Shown here one piece after another: positions 25,285 to 33,902 of a stretch of DNA of 64,000 nt; the stretch's first letter is position 1, and every line of letters starts with the position of its first letter. The stretch spans positions 1-64,000 of the forward strand of contig NZ_QQNB01000005.1 of the NCBI RefSeq assembly GCF_003345355.1, given 5' to 3'. Below the pieces are notes generated by a model. That model had not been told where the DNA came from, searched no databases, and saw only the letters and a program-made list of their open reading frames with translations. Origin of the DNA: Sphingomonas aracearum. Lineage in GTDB: Bacteria > Pseudomonadota > Alphaproteobacteria > Sphingomonadales > Sphingomonadaceae. The position numbers and the translations under genes were made by a program.

Positions 25285-26580
25285 TCAGATGTCGAGCGCG
25301 CTAGCGAGCTGATCGCAGACGCGGTCGCCCTCGACGTCGCTGGGCTGGATCGTCAGCAGGGGACCGAGAAGCCGCATCCGGGGGTGCGTCGTCGTCTTCG
25401 AGGCCAGATACTCCTCGTCGCTGAACCCCATGGCCTCCACGACGAGCTGCTTGATCTCTCCCGTGACGCGCGAGCGCGCCTCGAGGAGGAAGTCCGGCCT
25501 GCAGGAGCCCTGAGAGGTGAGCCGGTCGAAGATGGGCTTCTCGATCGCGAGGTCGACGCCGGCCTTGTCCAGTTGGCGCCGCGCCTTGAAGAGCTCGCGC
25601 AGCACCGATCGCTCGAACTCGGAGTCGACCGGAATGAAGCGGTGCCCGGAGAAGATGGGCTGGGCGTAGGCGCGCAGCGGCGCATAGCCGTGAGCCTCGG
25701 GATATTCGCCGGCGACGATCATCACCAGGAACGGTCCCTTGATGAGGTTGCCGCGCACGGACGGCGACTGGACGCGGTTCGCCACCTGGATGGGCTCCGC
25801 GCCGGGAACGTCCACGATGTGACCGCGGATGTGCGGCGAGAACAGCACCAAGAAACCCTGCGGTGCGTGACCGCTCGGCCAGCTCTTCGCAAGCTGCCGC
25901 AGCATGGCATAGGCCCGCCGGCTGTGCAGGGCGTTGGCGTGTGTCCAGAACGCTCGGCCGAGCTGGATACCGGGAGCGATCTCGATCTTGGCAGCGGCTC
26001 GGCCGAGAGCCTCGAACTCGCGCTTGATCGAGGCGGGCTCAGGTTCGTGCTGCGAGGGAGGGATCCGGTTGGTGCCGGCAGCATCGATCAGCCGCCACAG
26101 GAGCCGCGCCAGACGCGGTACAGACGCGTGGCGGGTCCGATCGTCGCTGGCGGCCTCATCCGGCCTCTGAGCGAGCTTCTCCGGGGCAGGGCGCAACACC
26201 TCGAAGAAGCCTGACGGAGGGTCGGCCGGTGTCTCGCGCGAGCGGATCTCGGTGATGCGATGCGTCACCTGGTCGCGGAAGAAGGGGCACTCCTCGCGAT
26301 GTTCGGGCCGCTTGGTGCTGGTGAGGCGCCGTAGATAGTAGGTTTCCGCCTCCGAGAGGAACGCCGGCGTCAGGATCGGCGGGGCATCCTCGGCCGCGCG
26401 GCAGTCGCATGCGATCCATTTCGCCCCGATGCGCGCGTTCTGGACGAGCGTGATGCCGGCTTCCTCGTCACCGCGGGATCCTTCGCCGACGTACCAGCGC
26501 ACCAAAGCCTCCCGCAGGGGTGGGGGGAGGGGGATGCGACGTCCTCCGACGCCGGTCGTGTCGCGGTCGATGAGCCACAT
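25285..26580 (-). CDS. Hypothetical protein with possible PD-(D/E)XK-like C-terminus
   Basis: A 431-residue protein from ATG 26580 (MWLIDRD); GTG at 26661 is an alternative. The N-terminal part has a CDC pair (KWIACDCRAAEDAPP). The C-terminal part contains RPDFLLEARSRVTGEIKQLVVEAMGF, a pattern of PD..., strand and VVEAMG that resembles PD-(D/E)XK nuclease cores, though without a clear E-x-K. It is divergent from the lytic transglycosylase gene, within the conjugation neighbourhood. Function is unknown; a DNA-processing role is only an inference. Confidence 0.6.
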   Translation of the reverse strand: MWLIDRDTTGVGGRRIPLPPPLREALVRWYVGEGSRGDEEAGITLVQNARIGAKWIACDCRAAEDAPPILTPAFLSEAETYYLRRLTSTKRPEHREECPFFRDQVTHRITEIRSRETPADPPSGFFEVLRPAPEKLAQRPDEAASDDRTRHASVPRLARLLWRLIDAAGTNRIPPSQHEPEPASIKREFEALGRAAAKIEIAPGIQLGRAFWTHANALHSRRAYAMLRQLAKSWPSGHAPQGFLVLFSPHIRGHIVDVPGAEPIQVANRVQSPSVRGNLIKGPFLVMIVAGEYPEAHGYAPLRAYAQPIFSGHRFIPVDSEFERSVLRELFKARRQLDKAGVDLAIEKPIFDRLTSQGSCRPDFLLEARSRVTGEIKQLVVEAMGFSDEEYLASKTTTHPRMRLLGPLLTIQPSDVEGDRVCDQLASALDI

Positions 26581-26689
26581 TTCGATCGGTCCAACGGCTC
26601 GATTTGAAGCCAGTCTCACCCAGGCCGGGGGGATTGACAACCGGGAATCCGTCGATCTCACTCGTCAGGAACGGGGTCGGGAGGACCAA

Positions 26690-27700
26690 ATGCGAGCGTA
26701 TTTTCTTGCCGGAGCGGCACTGATTTCGATGGTGCCGACCGTCGCGGCGGCGGGGGCGCAGCCCGCCCGATCCGTCCGGACTGTCCAGCTGATCAGCATG
26801 ACGGGCGCGCCCTCGCTCGCACCGGAGGCGGCCCCAGAGGAACCTTCCGGACCGGCGCCGGCCGCTGCCCTTGCAGCCGTGCCGCCCGAGGCCGCGGCGC
26901 TCCCCGAGGCGTTCCGGGTCCACGATCTCAGCCGGCAGTGGGTCGCCTACCAAATGGCGAACAGCCTCGCGCCCCGACCGGCGGTGGCAGGGGCAGGGGC
27001 AGGGGCGGGCGCGATCGGGAACGAGGATCCCTTCGCTCCGATCGGGGTCGCACAGCCTGGCGTCCCGGCCTACGCCTCTGCCGTGAGCGTCGCGCCCGTC
27101 TCGGCCATCTCGGTTCCCTTGTGGATGCGTGGGGGCCAGGTGTTCGCCGCAGCGGCGAATTCCTACGTGCCAGGATGCGTCCCAACGGACTACCGGCCGA
27201 GCGGGCTACTGCGCCCCGATGGCGAGTTCCGGCGCCGCGTCTACTTCACCATAATGTCGAACGTCGCTTGCGAGTACGGCCTCCCTGTCGGCCTCTTCGA
27301 CGCGATGATCATCCGGGAGAGCCGCTATAACGCCTCGATCTACTCGCCCAAGAACGCGTTCGGGTTGACCCAGCTGATGCCCGACACGGCCGCGGGGCTC
27401 GGCGTCAATCGCTACGACGTCGAGCAGAACCTCAGGGGCGGGGCGCGCTACCTGCGCCAGCAGCTCGATAGGTTCGGTCAGTATCACCTCGCGCTCGCCG
27501 CCTACAATGCGGGGCCGGGGAGAGTAAAGAACGGCCGTGTGCCGCGCATCACTGAGACGCAGGATTACGTGTCGAACATCCTGTTGAACTGGTCACGGCT
27601 CAGCGGCGTTGCGGGACGCCAAGACACAAGACGCCGCTATGATGTCGCTACCGCTGCACCTATGCAGCGACCACGTACCGCGAACGTGGCGGTGTTCTGA
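26690..27700 (+). CDS. Lytic transglycosylase (VirB1-like, secreted)
   Basis: A 336-residue protein: signal peptide (MRAYFLAGAALISMVPTVAAAGA), an Ala/Pro-rich low-complexity linker of about 150 residues, and a C-terminal SLT domain. The SLT domain carries the catalytic Glu in IIRESRYNASIYSPKNAFGL, then TQLMPDTAAGLGV and LAAYNAGPGRV. It cleaves peptidoglycan to let the transfer apparatus cross the wall. ATG at 26690 follows GGGAGGACC. It lies upstream of the pilin operon and appears intact. Confidence 0.88.
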   Translation: MRAYFLAGAALISMVPTVAAAGAQPARSVRTVQLISMTGAPSLAPEAAPEEPSGPAPAAALAAVPPEAAALPEAFRVHDLSRQWVAYQMANSLAPRPAVAGAGAGAGAIGNEDPFAPIGVAQPGVPAYASAVSVAPVSAISVPLWMRGGQVFAAAANSYVPGCVPTDYRPSGLLRPDGEFRRRVYFTIMSNVACEYGLPVGLFDAMIIRESRYNASIYSPKNAFGLTQLMPDTAAGLGVNRYDVEQNLRGGARYLRQQLDRFGQYHLALAAYNAGPGRVKNGRVPRITETQDYVSNILLNWSRLSGVAGRQDTRRRYDVATAAPMQRPRTANVAVF

Positions 27701-27713
27701 GGCTCAGCGTTCT

Positions 27714-28268
27714 TTACCGGTCAAACACGAAAGGATCCGCGTCCTTGGACATCCGTGACCGTCGCTCAATGATGTCGCCGATTTCCTGCACCATCCGATT
27801 TACGACGGCGCTCTGGAAGTAGATACCCCACTCTTGCCTGATCTCCGAGCCGTCCATCCCGTCGACCTCGCAGAGGGCGCCCACGAGGCGCTGAGGCAGG
27901 CCCTTCAAAAGCGTTGATAGCATGACGGCGAGATTGGCGAAGCGCTCGTCATTCGCGATCACCGGGTCTTGGATGAGCTCCGCCGCGATTATCGCTTGGA
28001 CGGGGTCGATGTCGAGGGCGTGAAGCAGCGTGCGGAACTCGACCAATGTCATCGCGTGTCGCTTCGCCGCATCGCGGTGCAGGATGCGGCCTAGCCGCGC
28101 CCGATTGATCCGGGTCCTGAGTTCAAGCTGGCGAAGGCGCATCTGCTTGACCTCCAGCGCATGCTGGATCAGCCCGATGTACCCAGTCCCAATCTTTTGT
28201 CCGACGCAAGAGCCCTCGTCTGCCTCAGCAGCGCAGACCGGCTCTCGCATCCGTTCTGCGGATGCCAT
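27714..28268 (-). CDS. XRE-like helix-turn-helix regulator
   Basis: A 184-residue protein with a central HTH-type region (LRQLELRTRINRARLGRILH ... MTLVEFRTLLHALDIDPVQA) that resembles Cro/CI-like DNA-binding domains, followed by a helical C-terminus. It lies between the transglycosylase and the transfer operon, so it may regulate conjugation genes; this is inferred from position only. The N-terminal 20 residues may be an over-extension. Confidence 0.65.
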   Translation of the reverse strand: MASAERMREPVCAAEADEGSCVGQKIGTGYIGLIQHALEVKQMRLRQLELRTRINRARLGRILHRDAAKRHAMTLVEFRTLLHALDIDPVQAIIAAELIQDPVIANDERFANLAVMLSTLLKGLPQRLVGALCEVDGMDGSEIRQEWGIYFQSAVVNRMVQEIGDIIERRSRMSKDADPFVFDR

Positions 28269-28346
28269 GCGACCCCCGATCGATTCGCTGAACGGTAGTC
28301 GGGGGCTCGGACTCGACGCAAGCGAAAAGAGAACAAAAAGGGACCA

Positions 28347-28739
28347 CTATGGCTGCGCAACGGGTTGGACGTGCGCCGATCCTTGTCGGTGAGGAGCACC
28401 TTTGCGCAAACCCAAACCGTCGAGGATCTCCGCCGCTTTCTTATCGACGAGGTAATCGAACAGCGTCGCTGAAACGGCATCATCGAAGGTGGCGACGAAG
28501 CGAAGCTGAGTGCCAAGCCGCTCAGCGGCTTCGTCGAGGCAAATGGCGGCTGAGCGGCTCACCTGGACTTCGATATTCACTGGTCCGTTTGTTGGCACCG
28601 TCGCGAAATGCCCGCGGAGGGTGGTCGCATCGTGCTGCTCGAAGCCGCTTCGCGCTAGCTCCGCACGATCAGCGATGATTGACGTCAGGCACACGAATCT
28701 CCCCACCTCGTTTGAGCGTAAGCGTATCGCTTCGGTCAT
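28347..28739 (-). CDS. Hypothetical protein
   Basis: A 130-residue protein (MTEAIRLRSNEVGRFVCLTS ... VDKKAAEILDGLGLRK). It has mixed alpha/beta character, with VNIEVQVSRSAAICLDEAAERLG possibly a ribbon-helix-helix-like element. The start at 28739 is chosen over the 28811 frame start because homogeneous composition begins there; no strong ribosome-binding site is visible. It is transcribed in the same direction as the XRE-like gene. Confidence 0.45.
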   Translation of the reverse strand: MTEAIRLRSNEVGRFVCLTSIIADRAELARSGFEQHDATTLRGHFATVPTNGPVNIEVQVSRSAAICLDEAAERLGTQLRFVATFDDAVSATLFDYLVDKKAAEILDGLGLRKGAPHRQGSAHVQPVAQP

Positions 28740-29147
28740 CAGGCGGAACAGGTGTGTCGACACGCTGAGCACGCGCGGTGTGTCGACCCCAGTCATCCAC
28801 CCGTCCCCCAATAATGGCCATCATCACGCAAGCGGCACCAGCTGCCGTAAGCAACACCCCCGAATCACCTCCGGCGCTGCGGAAGCTATGCCTCGAATCC
28901 AAGTGCGGCAATGTCTCAAATTAGGGACAGGGAGACGCGGATTAGCGACCGCCCGTCGCGCTCGCGGCCGAGGACATCAGCAACTTGAGACGCCCGTCCC
29001 GTTGTTGAGCCGAAATCACGAGTGCAGTGCGGTAAAGTGAAGAACGTCTGTCGGAAGAAGCTGTTTCGTATTGCCCGCCCGATCGCGGCGATCTCACCTT
29101 TCAATCGGACGCGACGTTGGCGCGCCCTACTCGAAAGGAAAGTCGTC
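28740..29147. other. Promoter-side intergenic region of the transfer operon
   Basis: About 400 bp between a minus-strand hypothetical gene and traA. The plus-strand stretch from 29020 to 29147 is AT-richer and probably carries the tra promoter; an AAAGGAAAG ribosome-binding site precedes the traA ATG. No clear operator or RNA fold was identified. Confidence 0.4.
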
Positions 29148-29468
29148 ATGCATTACTCGCTCAGGCGGAGCGGTCACATGGAGATGGCGATCTTCGCCCT
29201 CGCCATGCTGGCGTTCGCGCTCTTCTATTTTGCCGGCCCGGCCTTCGCCGGCGCCGACACCACGTTCGATACCGCGCTTACGAAGTTCACGGACTTTCTC
29301 GAGGGGTCGGGCGGCAAGATCATCACCGTGCTGTCGCTCGCGGGCGGCATCGTGGCGCTGGCCTCGGGCCGCTTCTCCATGGGCCAGATCGCGATCCCGG
29401 TCGGCGTCGGCGTCGGTGCCGGGACCGGCATTCCGATCGTCACCTCGACGGTGACGGCGACGATCTGA
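29148..29468 (+). CDS. traA: Conjugative pilin precursor (TraA/VirB2-like)
   Basis: A 106-residue protein with a long hydrophobic leader (MEMAIFALAMLAFALFYFAGPAFAG) whose likely cleavage site follows AFA, and two hydrophobic stretches in the mature part (IITVLSLAGGIVALASG; IAIPVGVGVGAGTGIPIV). This is the layout of F-type or VirB2-like pilins. ATG at 29148 is preferred for its AAAGGAAAG site. It is the first gene of traA-L-E-K-B. Confidence 0.75.
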   Translation: MHYSLRRSGHMEMAIFALAMLAFALFYFAGPAFAGADTTFDTALTKFTDFLEGSGGKIITVLSLAGGIVALASGRFSMGQIAIPVGVGVGAGTGIPIVTSTVTATI

Positions 29469-29525
29469 CGCATCCACGCGCGGTCAGGGTGGCAGCCCTG
29501 GTCGCGTCGCGGGGAGGGCGGCGCA

Positions 29526-29816
29526 ATGGCAGCAGACAAGTACGCGATCCCATCTCATCTCGACGATCCTGAGTTGATCGGGCTGTGGACGTTGGATGAG
29601 TTCCTGGCGATGGTTCTGCCGTTCGTCTGGGGGATCATGACCCAGCACATCGTCATCGGCATCATCGCGGCGTTCGCGGGCTGGTGGGGATTGAAGAAAG
29701 CGAAAGCTGGTCGTGCCGCGTCTTGGCTGCTTCACCTGGCCTATTGGCATCTGCCGGCCGGTTTCACCGGCCTGAGAGCCACGCCGCCCTCATACCTTCG
29801 ATTGATGGCGGGGTAA
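29526..29816 (+). CDS. traL: F-type pilus assembly protein TraL
   Basis: A 96-residue protein with TraL features: a short polar start (YAIPSHLDDPELIGLWTLDE) and two transmembrane stretches (FLAMVLPFVWGIMTQHIVIG and IIAAFAGWWGL), ending in the AYWHLP-type motif. TraL is a VirB3-like inner-membrane protein for pilus assembly. The start follows GGGGAGGGCGG by a few bases, and the gene is 1 bp from traE. Confidence 0.85.
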   Translation: MAADKYAIPSHLDDPELIGLWTLDEFLAMVLPFVWGIMTQHIVIGIIAAFAGWWGLKKAKAGRAASWLLHLAYWHLPAGFTGLRATPPSYLRLMAG

Positions 29817-29817
29817 C

Positions 29818-30384
29818 ATGGATCTCTCGTACAGCCACGCGCAGAACCAGCGCGTCCTCAAGCAGCGCAACCTCCTGGTGGTTGTCGCGGCCGCGCTCGC
29901 CGGGCTGGCGGCGCTCCTCCTTACCCTCGGCATCTCACGCGACCGCGAGGTCGTGCTGCAACCAGTGTTGCAGTCGCCGGTGACGGTCAGCAGCGCAGGT
30001 GTCTCGCGCCAGTATCTCGAGATGATCACGCGCGACGTCGTCGTCCTGACGCTCGATCGCAGCCCGCAGAACCTCGAATACTGGATGAACCAGGTCCTCG
30101 CGATCACCTCGCCCCGCGCGCAAGGCAAGATCAAGGGCGACCTGCTGAAGATCGTCAACGAGCAGCGCGGGTCGTCCATCGCGCAGTTCTTCACGATCCA
30201 GTCGATGGCGATCGACCCCAAGAACCTCCGCTCCGAGGTGACGGGCGAGTTGCACACCATCGTCGGCAACAAGGTGATCTCGAACGAGCGCCGCACCTTC
30301 CGGTACGACTGGGAGTACGAGGGTCTGTCTCTCCGTCTCGTCGGCTTCGGAATGGTCCGCACGGGCAAGGAGCTAGACCAATGA
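29818..30384 (+). CDS. traE: F-type conjugal transfer protein TraE
   Basis: A 188-residue VirB5/VirB8-like inner-membrane protein. It has an N-terminal transmembrane segment (NLLVVVAAALAGLAALLLTLGI) and a periplasmic domain (SRQYLEMITRDVVVLTLDRSP; ALTSP-like LAITSPRAQGKIKGDLLKI). TraE is part of the core transenvelope complex. It overlaps traK by 4 bp (ATGA), so translation is coupled. Appears intact. Confidence 0.87.
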   Translation: MDLSYSHAQNQRVLKQRNLLVVVAAALAGLAALLLTLGISRDREVVLQPVLQSPVTVSSAGVSRQYLEMITRDVVVLTLDRSPQNLEYWMNQVLAITSPRAQGKIKGDLLKIVNEQRGSSIAQFFTIQSMAIDPKNLRSEVTGELHTIVGNKVISNERRTFRYDWEYEGLSLRLVGFGMVRTGKELDQ

Positions 30385-31184
30385 CCGCTATTTACGCCGT
30401 CGGCAGCGCGGCGGTTGGTACCGTCCTGATGTCCCGGATCAGCTGCATCCTGAGCAGAATGATCGGCGCCTGCCTGTTCACGCTCGCGATCCTCTTCTTC
30501 GCGCAGCCCGCCTGGGCCGATCAGACGATCATGGCGGCCGACAACGCACAGGTCGACTGCCAGGCGTCCGCGAAGGACCTGACGCGCATCAGCCTCGTCG
30601 AGGACGAGTTCGCGAGCGTGTCGAAGATCTCGACCGGCAACCCGCAGGACGACTTCTCGGTCGTCAACGAACCGGTGCGCGGCGACATCTACCTGAGCGT
30701 CCCCGAGGGCTACGGCCGGCAGGCGCTGTCGTTCTTCGGCACAACCAAGCGGGGCTACGTCTACAAGTTCATGTGCCGGATCTCGGGCGACGCGGCGGCG
30801 CAGGTGTTCGTGTCGAATCCGGCGATCGCCAAGGAGAAGGCTGCGGAAGCCGCTCCGCAGCAGGTTGCGGCCGGGCCGCAGGACGCGGCGGTCGAGCTGG
30901 TGCAGGCGATGTATTCGAACAGCGTCGCCGACGGCTACGAGATGCGCCAGCGCGCGCTCAAGCCGGTCTATGTCGGCAAGCTCAAGGTCCAGATGATCGC
31001 CGAATATCGCGGTCAGGACCTGACCGGGAAGGTGCTGCGCATCGAGAATACGGGCGACGCTCCGACCGAGCTCACCGAGCGCACGGTGGCTCCCGCCAGC
31101 GCGCTCGCCGTCTCCATCGCCGAGCCCAAGCTCGCCCCGGGGAAGGTCACGACGGCCTACCTCGTCTCCCAGAATGTGAGGTAA
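30381..31184 (+). CDS. traK: F-type conjugal transfer protein TraK (secretin-like)
   Basis: A 267-residue periplasmic protein. A signal peptide occurs near residues 27-48 (GACLFTLAILFFAQPAWAD); an internal ATG could be the true start, because the first 25 residues add little. The TraK core includes ISLVEDEFASVSKI, GDIYLSVPEGYGRQALSFFG and the C-terminal VSQNVR. TraK is the VirB9/secretin-like component in the outer-membrane complex with TraB and TraV. It lies 3 bp upstream of traB. Confidence 0.85.
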   Translation: MTAIYAVGSAAVGTVLMSRISCILSRMIGACLFTLAILFFAQPAWADQTIMAADNAQVDCQASAKDLTRISLVEDEFASVSKISTGNPQDDFSVVNEPVRGDIYLSVPEGYGRQALSFFGTTKRGYVYKFMCRISGDAAAQVFVSNPAIAKEKAAEAAPQQVAAGPQDAAVELVQAMYSNSVADGYEMRQRALKPVYVGKLKVQMIAEYRGQDLTGKVLRIENTGDAPTELTERTVAPASALAVSIAEPKLAPGKVTTAYLVSQNVR

Positions 31185-31187
31185 GCC

Positions 31188-32135
31188 ATGGCCTTCGCCG
31201 ACATTTTCAAGCGCTCCCGCAAGCCTCTCGACGAGCCGGAAGGGGAGGGGGTCTCTCCGGTTGGCGGTGAGCTCGCCGGCAACGAGGCGGTGCGGCGCAA
31301 GCAGCGCATGCTCCTCGCCGGCGTGGCCGGCGTCGGGCTGGTCGTCTCCTCCATGTGGATCTTCAGCGGCGACGACGGGAAGAAGGTCGCCGACACCGAG
31401 GGCGCGGAGAAGGTCGAGGTCTCGACCAAGGACATGGTCAACCGCAACCTGTCTCAGCAGGAGTGGATGGCGCTCTCCGAGAACCGCTTCCAGTCGACGG
31501 AAAACCAGCTGAAGTCGGTCAACGGCCAAACCGCGCGCGTGGACAACCTCGCCGCGCAGATCGAGGCGCTGAAGGGCCAGAACCAGGCGATGCAGGCGGA
31601 CGGGCAGCGCGTCCTCTCGGCCTACCAGGCGGAGAACGAGCAGCTCCGCAAGCAGATCAACGATCGTCCCGCGGCCGTGGCGCCTGCCCCCGGGCCTGCC
31701 GCGATGTACGGCCCCCGGGGTCCGCAGGCCTATCAGCGGCCGGACGGGTCGGGTGCCGGGGGCGATGGCGCGGCGCCGGTCGGCCGCCCGGCCGAGGTCA
31801 AGATGGTCAGCTTCTCGACCACCGACACCGGCACCGCGTCGAAGGTCGCCAAGGGCAACACGGTCTATACCGACAGCCCGAATTACCTGCCGCCCAACAG
31901 CTTCGCCTCGGCGACAAGGCTTACGCCTTCGAGGAGCTTGTCGCGGAGATCGGTGCTGGCCTCGCATGCGCCGAGATCGGGCTCCCCAACGAGCTTCACG
32001 ACAATCACGCCAGCTACGTCGCGCACTGGCTCGGCATCCTCCGGGCCGACAAGACCGCCATCATCCACGCGGCCTCGAAGGCGGAACAGGCCTACAACTA
32101 TCTCCGCGCCTTCGGCGAGCCTGCCGCGATCGTGA
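31188..32135 (+). pseudogene. traB: Truncated traB fused to out-of-frame ArdC sequence
   Basis: About 241 codons are TraB-like (VirB10 family): a cytoplasmic head, one transmembrane segment (MLLAGVAGVGLVVSSMWIF), a coiled coil (LAAQIEALKGQNQAMQADGQ) and the start of the periplasmic domain ending YLPPNSFASA. Full TraB is about 450 residues or more, and the beta-barrel that should follow is absent. At about 31,910 the DNA becomes an ardC fragment, which this frame reads out of phase as Ser/Arg-rich sequence until 32135. No insertion sequence is present at the join. Confidence 0.85.
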
Positions 32136-32185
32136 CCGACGAGGCCGAAGACCTCGAGGTGCCGGCTCTTCTGGAGGCGGCATGA
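31910..32185 (+). pseudogene. ardC: ArdC-like anti-restriction protein, C-terminal fragment
   Basis: In the frame ending at 32185 the translation reads GDKAYAFEELVAEIGAGL, ELHDNHASYVAHWLGIL and IIHAASKAEQAYNYL. This matches the C-terminal part of ArdC-type zincin-like proteins, which have an N-terminal ssDNA-binding domain and a C-terminal metallopeptidase domain. There is no start codon of its own and the N-terminal two thirds are missing; it is joined to traB. Its stop overlaps the start of the next gene. Confidence 0.8.
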
Positions 32186-32499
32186 TGGACACGATCGAGA
32201 TCCAGCGGCTCGCGTGTCTGTCGACCGCCCACCTTTCCGCCGATGTCGCCCGCCAGCTGGACGCCGTGGTTGCCGGCATCGTGCCGATCGCCGGAGGCGA
32301 CGCGACCTGGCACAGCCTCATCGTCGCCGAGCGCTGGCGCGACTATGGCTGGTGGATCTTGGTCGGGTCGGACGGCCGCGACCGGATGCCCGACACCCTG
32401 CGCGCCTGCCTCGATGCGGCCGAGGCCGCGGGCGCCGATTGGCTGCAACTCGACCGGGACTGCGAGCCCATCGCCGCGCTCCCGACGCACGACTGGTAA
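32182..32499 (+). CDS. DUF5983-like protein
   Basis: A 105-residue protein (SLIVAERWRDYGWWILVGSDGRD) ending in the characteristic LPTHDW motif of DUF5983-type plasmid proteins. Its start overlaps the ardC fragment stop (ATGATG at 32182-32187), as expected where ardC is intact. Biochemical function is unknown. It begins the backbone DUF gene series on the plus strand. Confidence 0.75.
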   Translation: MMDTIEIQRLACLSTAHLSADVARQLDAVVAGIVPIAGGDATWHSLIVAERWRDYGWWILVGSDGRDRMPDTLRACLDAAEAAGADWLQLDRDCEPIAALPTHDW

Positions 32500-32522
32500 T
32501 CCGATCCTGCAGGAGACCCGAC

Positions 32523-33134
32523 ATGGGATGGTTATACATGCCGCGTTGCTCGATGGCCGGGCACGCCTCGCCGACGGCCTATCTCGACGACCAGTTCACC
32601 TACACCCGCGACCAGGACGACGGCTCGACCCAGGGGCTGAAGGTGATTGCCTCGTCCTGCCCAGGCAACCGCGTCTACTACGCCGCTGCGCAGGTCCTCG
32701 CGAACGGCATCGGCGGAGAAATCTTCGCGATCGTCTGCCTTGTCCGCTGGAACCTCAACGACAAGGAGGGGATGATCTTCGGCTACAATGACATGGACGA
32801 GACGATGGGTCCGAACGAGGCATCGTGCCCCGAGGCGATCCTCAAGCTGCTCACACCGACCCAGAACGAACATGCTCTCGACTGGCGCAAACGCTGCCTC
32901 GCCAACCTGCAGCGCCGGTCGCGCAAGCTCCAGGATGGGGACCGGATCAAGCTGGCCTCGCCGATGAAGTTCACCGACGGCCATGAGGGCGACGAGTTCA
33001 TCGTCGAGAAGCGCGGCCGCCGGGTCGTGCTCCGCGATCCGACGAGCCGTCTTGGCTATCGCATCAGCGGCTTCATGGAACGCGCGTGGACCGTCGTGCC
33101 CCAGACCAAGGTCCACAAGACGATCTTCGCCTGA
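32523..33134 (+). CDS. DUF6927-like protein
   Basis: A 203-residue protein starting MGWLYMPRCSMAGHASPTAYLDDQ, with conserved-looking blocks VIASSCPGNRVYYAA, MDETMGPNEASCP and DGDRIKLASPMKFTDG. This resembles DUF6927-type proteins common on alphaproteobacterial plasmids. No catalytic motif is evident. GGAG lies 9 bp upstream of the ATG. It is downstream of the DUF5983-like gene, probably in one transcription unit. Confidence 0.75.
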   Translation: MGWLYMPRCSMAGHASPTAYLDDQFTYTRDQDDGSTQGLKVIASSCPGNRVYYAAAQVLANGIGGEIFAIVCLVRWNLNDKEGMIFGYNDMDETMGPNEASCPEAILKLLTPTQNEHALDWRKRCLANLQRRSRKLQDGDRIKLASPMKFTDGHEGDEFIVEKRGRRVVLRDPTSRLGYRISGFMERAWTVVPQTKVHKTIFA

Positions 33135-33174
33135 CGCTCACCATCTGCGACAACCCCCGGCTATGAGACCCGCC

Positions 33175-33378
33175 ATGACCCAGCTCGCTTCGCTACCGAT
33201 CTTCTCGACCAAGCGCCTGCTGCTCTGCAGCCGCGAGAACGCCGCTCGCGTCGCCGCGCAGATCTTCGATCAGAACCGCCGTGCCTGCGTCGTGCGGACC
33301 GGCCATCCGCTCCAGCCCTATCGCGCCGTCGAGGTGCCGACCCGGAGCGACGAGGTGGAGATGGTCCTGTGCGCCTGA
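33175..33378 (+). CDS. Small hypothetical protein
   Basis: A 67-residue protein (MTQLASLPIFSTKRLLLCSREN ... DEVEMVLCA). An in-frame ATG at 33163 is an alternative start. Its end overlaps the GTG start of the thermonuclease-like gene by 10 bp, suggesting coupling. No domain was recognised. Confidence 0.6.
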   Translation: MTQLASLPIFSTKRLLLCSRENAARVAAQIFDQNRRACVVRTGHPLQPYRAVEVPTRSDEVEMVLCA

Positions 33379-33902
33379 CCCCGCTTCTCCTGCTTGGGAT
33401 GCTGGCGTCGTGCGGCGCAGCGGACAGCCGCGGTGCGGCCCGTGGCGATGCCGACCAGCGGGCGCCCCGGTTCGAGGCCGAAGCGCGGGCGCTGGATGGC
33501 GACACGGTGAGCGTCGACTTCCGCCTGCTCGGGGTCGATGCTTTCGAGCGCAAGCAGCTCTGCCAGCGCGACGGCGCGTGCTGGGCGTGCGGGAAAGCCG
33601 CGCAGGACCTTGCCGCCCGGCAGGTCCGCAACGCCTCGGCCGCGTTCACACTGACCCCCGACGAGACCTACGGGCGCCCCGTCGCCACCGTCACGGTCGA
33701 CGGCAAAGATCTTGGCGAGTCCATGATCCGCGCCGGTCTGGCAATCCCCGCGTTGAAGTACCTCCGCCACGACCCCGAGCGGGCCTCATCCTATGCGGCC
33801 GCCTACGATGCGGCCGAGCGCGGCCATGTCGGTGTCCATGCCGGAACCTGGCTCGATCCCGCGAAGTGGCGGCGCGGCGAACGACTGGAGTGCGAGCGAT
33901 GA
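33369..33902 (+). CDS. Thermonuclease (SNase-like) lipoprotein/secreted nuclease
   Basis: A 177-residue protein with a lipoprotein-type signal (LTPLLLLGMLASCGAA) and a staphylococcal-nuclease-like domain: ARALDGDTVSVDFRLLGVDAFE, TYGRPVATVTVDGKDLGESMIRAGLA and GTWLDPAKWRR. SNase-like proteins cut DNA or RNA and are frequent on conjugative plasmids. The start is GTG at 33369, overlapping the upstream gene. Some catalytic residues of the classic enzyme are not obvious, so activity is uncertain. Confidence 0.8.
   Translation: MRLTPLLLLGMLASCGAADSRGAARGDADQRAPRFEAEARALDGDTVSVDFRLLGVDAFERKQLCQRDGACWACGKAAQDLAARQVRNASAAFTLTPDETYGRPVATVTVDGKDLGESMIRAGLAIPALKYLRHDPERASSYAAAYDAAERGHVGVHAGTWLDPAKWRRGERLECER

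Noticed and set aside
31240..31262. G-rich tract inside traB as another leader motif
   Set aside because: It is within coding sequence (EPEGEGVSP) with no gene start nearby, so it was not counted with the intergenic tracts.
29790..31967. 725-codon open frame antisense to traE-traK-traB
   Set aside because: Lies fully opposite well-recognised transfer genes; its His/Arg/Leu-rich composition is the usual mirror of high-GC coding DNA.
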